Positions 26,339 to 29,095 of a DNA stretch of 29,095 nucleotides are shown piece after piece. Positions within the stretch are counted from its first letter, which is position 1. Each line of letters opens with the position of its first letter. The stretch comes from Thecamonas trahens ATCC 50062 (Eukaryota > Apusozoa > Apusomonadida > Apusomonadidae). The stretch spans positions 233,363-262,457 of the forward strand of contig NW_013657638.1 of the NCBI RefSeq assembly GCF_000142905.1, written 5' to 3'. The notes beneath the pieces were generated by a model. It saw only the letters and a program-made list of their open reading frames with translations, made no database searches and was not told the origin of the DNA. Position numbers and translations under genes: made by a program.

Positions 26339-29000
26339 CCAGAAAGACGACGACTCGGTCGCCGACTGGGGTGACGCAGTACGCACTCGGCGCCGCCGCC
26401 AGCTCGAACACGACGTCGCCGTCAATGACGTCGCGGGCAAGAAAGGCCGAGCCCGAGTGCATGCACCACATGCTGCGGCCGGTGACCGGGACCGCACCGG
26501 CCGGCGCCGAGACGGTAAATGGCCCGGATGCCTGCGTGAGCGGTGCGTGCCGGACCAGGAGCGTGAGCGACGACGTGTCCCACACCCCTACTGAGCCGTC
26601 GGCTGCGAGCGTGTACAGCGCGCTCGCCACCCCGTTCCATGCAATGCTTGTGAGCGCCGGCCACGAGGCCGGAAGACTGAACAGCGGCTGGAAAAGGCCG
26701 GACCGGACCGTGCCGACCTTGCCCGAGGTGAGGCCGACCACCAGTCCCATCGTCTCGGTCCAGAGCATACCGGCCACCCGCTCCTGCGGCTCAAGAACGA
26801 CAGACGGGAGGATGGCGGACGACTCCCCAGCACCGGCGCACATGGCGCGCCCGACCTCGGCAATGTACCGCCCGCGCCCGGCTACAAACACCCGCAGCGT
26901 CTTGCGCCCCGGCACTGGGTAAGTGACCAGGGCCGTGACGCCGGGCTCACCCGGTTCTCCGTCGCCGGCAAACGATACCGTTCGCAAGTGGCCAAACTCG
27001 CGCCCGCACCACGCCGAGACGCTTCCCCCTGCGTCGCCGACCAGAACGAGCGGCTCCGGCGCCGAGACGACTGCAATCGCCGTCACATGCCGCGATAGGT
27101 CGCGCTCGCCGGCCGGCTCCAGCACATGTTCCACCGTCGCTTGTCCCGTCGTTCCCGCTGGCCCGTTTGCTGCCAGCGGGTACGCGTGGATGTAGACCGC
27201 GCCACTCGCGGTCCCGACAAACACCCGTCGGCTCTCGGCATCAAACACAACACACGTCACCGTGTGGACGTGGCCGCTGAGGACACCAAGCGCTTCGCGC
27301 TCTGCCCGCGGATCCGTGTACACCCGCTTGGTGGCGCGAGCCTCAAGCGCCGCCGCCCTCGTCTCATCGTCGGCGCCGGCGCTCGCCGACGCACTGGCAC
27401 CGGTGCCACCCTCGTCCTGCGCGACAAGCATGTCGACGAGCGTCCGCGACGGTGGACCACTGGGGAAGCACTCGGCGCCGTGCCGCCGCTTCTGGGCCTC
27501 GGGGTCGTGGGCGACAAGGACTGGTACAGCAGGCGCGCTGGCTGCCTCGCCATCGGCCGCCGGCGCGCCCTCGGGCATCCGCGCCTCGGCCTCGGAGACC
27601 GAGATGAGCTCGACCTCAAAGCCGTCGTCGAGACGGTCGTCCTTCCGCCCGTCGTCAAGCTCAGCCTTGGTCAGCCGGACCACCGGCTCCATGAATGCGG
27701 TGTGGGCCTGGAGGCGGAAGAGGTAGGTGTCCGGAAAGCGGCGGAGCGCCAGCGTCCGCGGCCCGGCCGCATGCAAGACACGAAGATAGAGGTCGCCGGC
27801 GATGGCGACACCCTGCAGCGCACCAAGGACCGGCGGCGCGCTTTCGTCGTCGGCAGCGGGCGTCGAGACCGACTCGACGGCGTCGGCGTCTGAAACATCC
27901 GTCAGGTCGATGACCATCGTCTGTGGGCCGTCGGCGGCAAGGTAGTGCTCCATGACCGAGACCTCGCGGCGGGTCGAGGCAAGCAGGGTGCCACCGGGCG
28001 CGTCATAGACCTCGATGTAGGGGCGGAAGCCACGCGAGGTGGAGAGCGCCGGTGGGAGGCCATGAAGGACGACGCGCAACAGACGGCGCGGAAAGTCCGC
28101 CACCGGCACGCCGCGGTAGACAACAGCCTCAAACATGGCGACGGCGTTGCGCTGGCACGGGTTGGTCACCTGGCCACCTTTGCGGCGGCGAGCGCGCATG
28201 TACGCGTAGTAGTCGAGCGCCTCCTGGGCCGAGCTCACCAGGCCGGAGAAGAGCAGGTAGGCGGAGATGATGGTTCCTGTGCGGCCCTTGCCGGCGCGGC
28301 AGTGGATGCAGGCCACGTTTGCGGCGTCTGCGGCAAGCCAGCCATGGATTGATGAGGCAATGGTGTACAGCAGGGCCAGCGGCGGCGCGTGGTGGTCCTT
28401 GAAGCCAAAGTTGAGGACCTGGTCCGAGAACTTCTCCGTGTCGTACGCGATCTCCGAGAGGTTGTACAGCATGAACCCGTTGGCGTGGTGCTTCTCCAGG
28501 TACCCCACCACGTCGTCGATCGGATTGCGGTATGCTGCCGTCAAGCCCTCTGCCGGCAGTCCCATCGCCATCAGTCGCGGCGTGATGTATGTCAGGTCCA
28601 GATCAAACTCGCCGTCGTCCGTCCGCTCGCGGCCCTGCGAGATGAGCTTGCGCACCTTGCGCAGCAGCATGGACGCCATACCCCACGAGTCCGTCAGCTG
28701 CTTGCACTGCGTGTACGGAGGAGGAAGAGGCGGAGGAGAGGGGGAAGAGTGAGGTGGTGCCTCCGTCCCCCCCCCCCTCCTCCCCTGCACCCCACAGAGC
28801 CCCGTCCTCCCGCCACCACCTGCTCCTGCCCCCACTTTGCCGACTGATCGCCCCCTTTCTGGTTCTCCCTGCACCCTCACCATCACCTTCATTCCTCTCC
28901 TCACAAGCCCTTCTCTCCTTCCCCCCCCCCCCCCCTCCCCCCCCCCCCCTCCCCCCTTACTCCCCACCCCCCTCACACCACCCGCCATGGCCACACCCAT
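26295..29000 (-). CDS. PTEN-type phosphoinositide phosphatase fused to a WD40-like propeller
   Basis: 811 aa after removing 28976-28707. Residues 42-60 (FDLDLTYITPRLMAMGLPAE) and RNPIDDVVGYLE match PTEN closely. The catalytic loop is HCRAGKGRTG (Cys144, Arg150); PTEN has HCKAGKGRTG, so the Lys128-equivalent that favours 3-phosphorylated inositides is kept and only Lys125 becomes Arg. The WPD-type loop FKDHHAPP keeps the Asp-His pair. A basic PTEN-like N-terminus (LLRKVRKLISQGR) precedes it. Residues about 205-380 correspond to the C2 region, with a short acidic insert. From about 455 to the end come WD40-like blades (LGVLSGHVHTVTCVVFDAE, SVGVWDTSSLTLL and others), perhaps six or seven. Known PTENs end after C2 and a short tail, so the propeller is extra. 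Predicted to dephosphorylate PIP3 at membranes. The ATG at 28679 aligns with PTEN Met1 and is the alternative start. The 3' end overlaps a convergent gene by 44 bp. Confidence 0.85.
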   Translation of the reverse strand: MGVAMAGGVRGVGSKGGGGGGEGGGGGRREGLVRRGMKVMVRVQGEPERGRSVGKVGAGAGGGGRTGLCGVQGRRGGGTEAPPHSSPSPPPLPPPYTQCKQLTDSWGMASMLLRKVRKLISQGRERTDDGEFDLDLTYITPRLMAMGLPAEGLTAAYRNPIDDVVGYLEKHHANGFMLYNLSEIAYDTEKFSDQVLNFGFKDHHAPPLALLYTIASSIHGWLAADAANVACIHCRAGKGRTGTIISAYLLFSGLVSSAQEALDYYAYMRARRRKGGQVTNPCQRNAVAMFEAVVYRGVPVADFPRRLLRVVLHGLPPALSTSRGFRPYIEVYDAPGGTLLASTRREVSVMEHYLAADGPQTMVIDLTDVSDADAVESVSTPAADDESAPPVLGALQGVAIAGDLYLRVLHAAGPRTLALRRFPDTYLFRLQAHTAFMEPVVRLTKAELDDGRKDDRLDDGFEVELISVSEAEARMPEGAPAADGEAASAPAVPVLVAHDPEAQKRRHGAECFPSGPPSRTLVDMLVAQDEGGTGASASASAGADDETRAAALEARATKRVYTDPRAEREALGVLSGHVHTVTCVVFDAESRRVFVGTASGAVYIHAYPLAANGPAGTTGQATVEHVLEPAGERDLSRHVTAIAVVSAPEPLVLVGDAGGSVSAWCGREFGHLRTVSFAGDGEPGEPGVTALVTYPVPGRKTLRVFVAGRGRYIAEVGRAMCAGAGESSAILPSVVLEPQERVAGMLWTETMGLVVGLTSGKVGTVRSGLFQPLFSLPASWPALTSIAWNGVASALYTLAADGSVGVWDTSSLTLLVRHAPLTQASGPFTVSAPAGAVPVTGRSMWCMHSGSAFLARDVIDGDVVFELAAAPSAYCVTPVGDRVVVFLATFDQVSVLVLKCE
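28707..28976 (-). other. Probable intron 1 of the PTEN-WD40 gene
   Basis: Minus strand: donor GTGAGG at 28976, a G-homopolymer-rich first half, a pyrimidine-rich second half and acceptor TACACGCAG ending at 28707. It is 270 nt, phase 0, so the frame stays open, but translation would be a Gly/Arg/Pro-rich 90-residue insert. Splicing joins MGVAMAGG to CKQLTDSWGMASM. The acceptor looks strong; the donor could instead be GTGTGA two bases earlier. Confidence 0.6.
28921..28949. repeat. C15-T-C13 homopolymer tract
   Basis: Plus-strand C runs at 28921-28935 and 28937-28949, which are G runs on the sense strand of the PTEN-like gene just inside its first intron. Tract length is likely unreliable in the assembly. 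Confidence 0.9.
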
Positions 29001-29095
29001 TAGAGTAAGCAACCTTCCTTCCTTCCACCTCTTGGCCTGGGGCCGGTCAGACTGGTCAGGCACGCTCTCTCCCTCACATGCGTACCGCCCACGAC

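Noticed and set aside
26330-26345. Splice donor CAG|GTGAGC at the end of the PTEN-WD40 gene
   Set aside because: The sequence fits a donor, but the unspliced continuation completes a normal final beta-strand and stops soon after, so no intron is needed.
26283-26594. Plus-strand frame starting MAQHLLALQYKDAHL as an extra exon
   Set aside because: It looks protein-like for about 15 residues but is antisense to the end of the PTEN-WD40 propeller and then becomes Arg-rich.

Overview
The window is from the nuclear genome of a GC-rich (roughly 60-65 % by eye), gene-dense flagellated or ciliated eukaryote. It carries a complete axonemal dynein heavy chain, squalene epoxidase, a SCAMP, a PTEN homologue and spliceosomal introns with GT...AG ends. 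Codon style, long low-complexity tails and tight packing suggest a free-living protist; an apusomonad such as Thecamonas is my best guess, but this is impression, not proof.

Layout, left to right. 1-166 (-): 5' end of a gene opening with a UBXN7-type UBA-like motif, interrupted by an apparent 1-nt insertion. 428-1501 (-): phosphomannomutase with a G/Y/H/P-rich N-terminal extension. 1730-3265 (-): squalene monooxygenase. 3670-18242 (-): DNAH1-like inner-arm dynein heavy chain of about 4,825 residues, with a 93-nt first intron and one apparent single-base deletion near 8673 that splits it into two reading frames. 18496-19800 (-): NHL-type beta-propeller with an F-box-like C-terminus. 19930-20265: minisatellite of 21 copies of a 16-bp unit. 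20692-22029 (+): SCAMP-family four-pass membrane protein with a long Lys-Gly, acidic and basic N-terminal tail. 22030-22786: intergenic region with a striking AT-rich island. 22787-23719 (+): Sld2/RecQ4-type N-terminal motif joined to a degenerate RNase H1 domain. 23978-26338 (+): unrecognised protein with two Lys-Gly/Lys-Ser tracts. 26295-29000 (-): PTEN-type phosphatase with C2-like region joined to a WD40-like propeller; its 3' end overlaps the preceding convergent gene.

The genes do not form one pathway; this looks like ordinary eukaryotic gene order mixing sterol and mannose metabolism, ciliary motility, membrane traffic, genome maintenance and phosphoinositide signalling. The most unusual items are the Sld2-like/RNase H pseudoenzyme, the PTEN-WD40 architecture, and the repeated use of long C homopolymers just upstream of AG acceptors or start codons. 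Two single-base frame breaks inside otherwise well-conserved genes probably reflect assembly errors, but they would mislead automatic gene calling.
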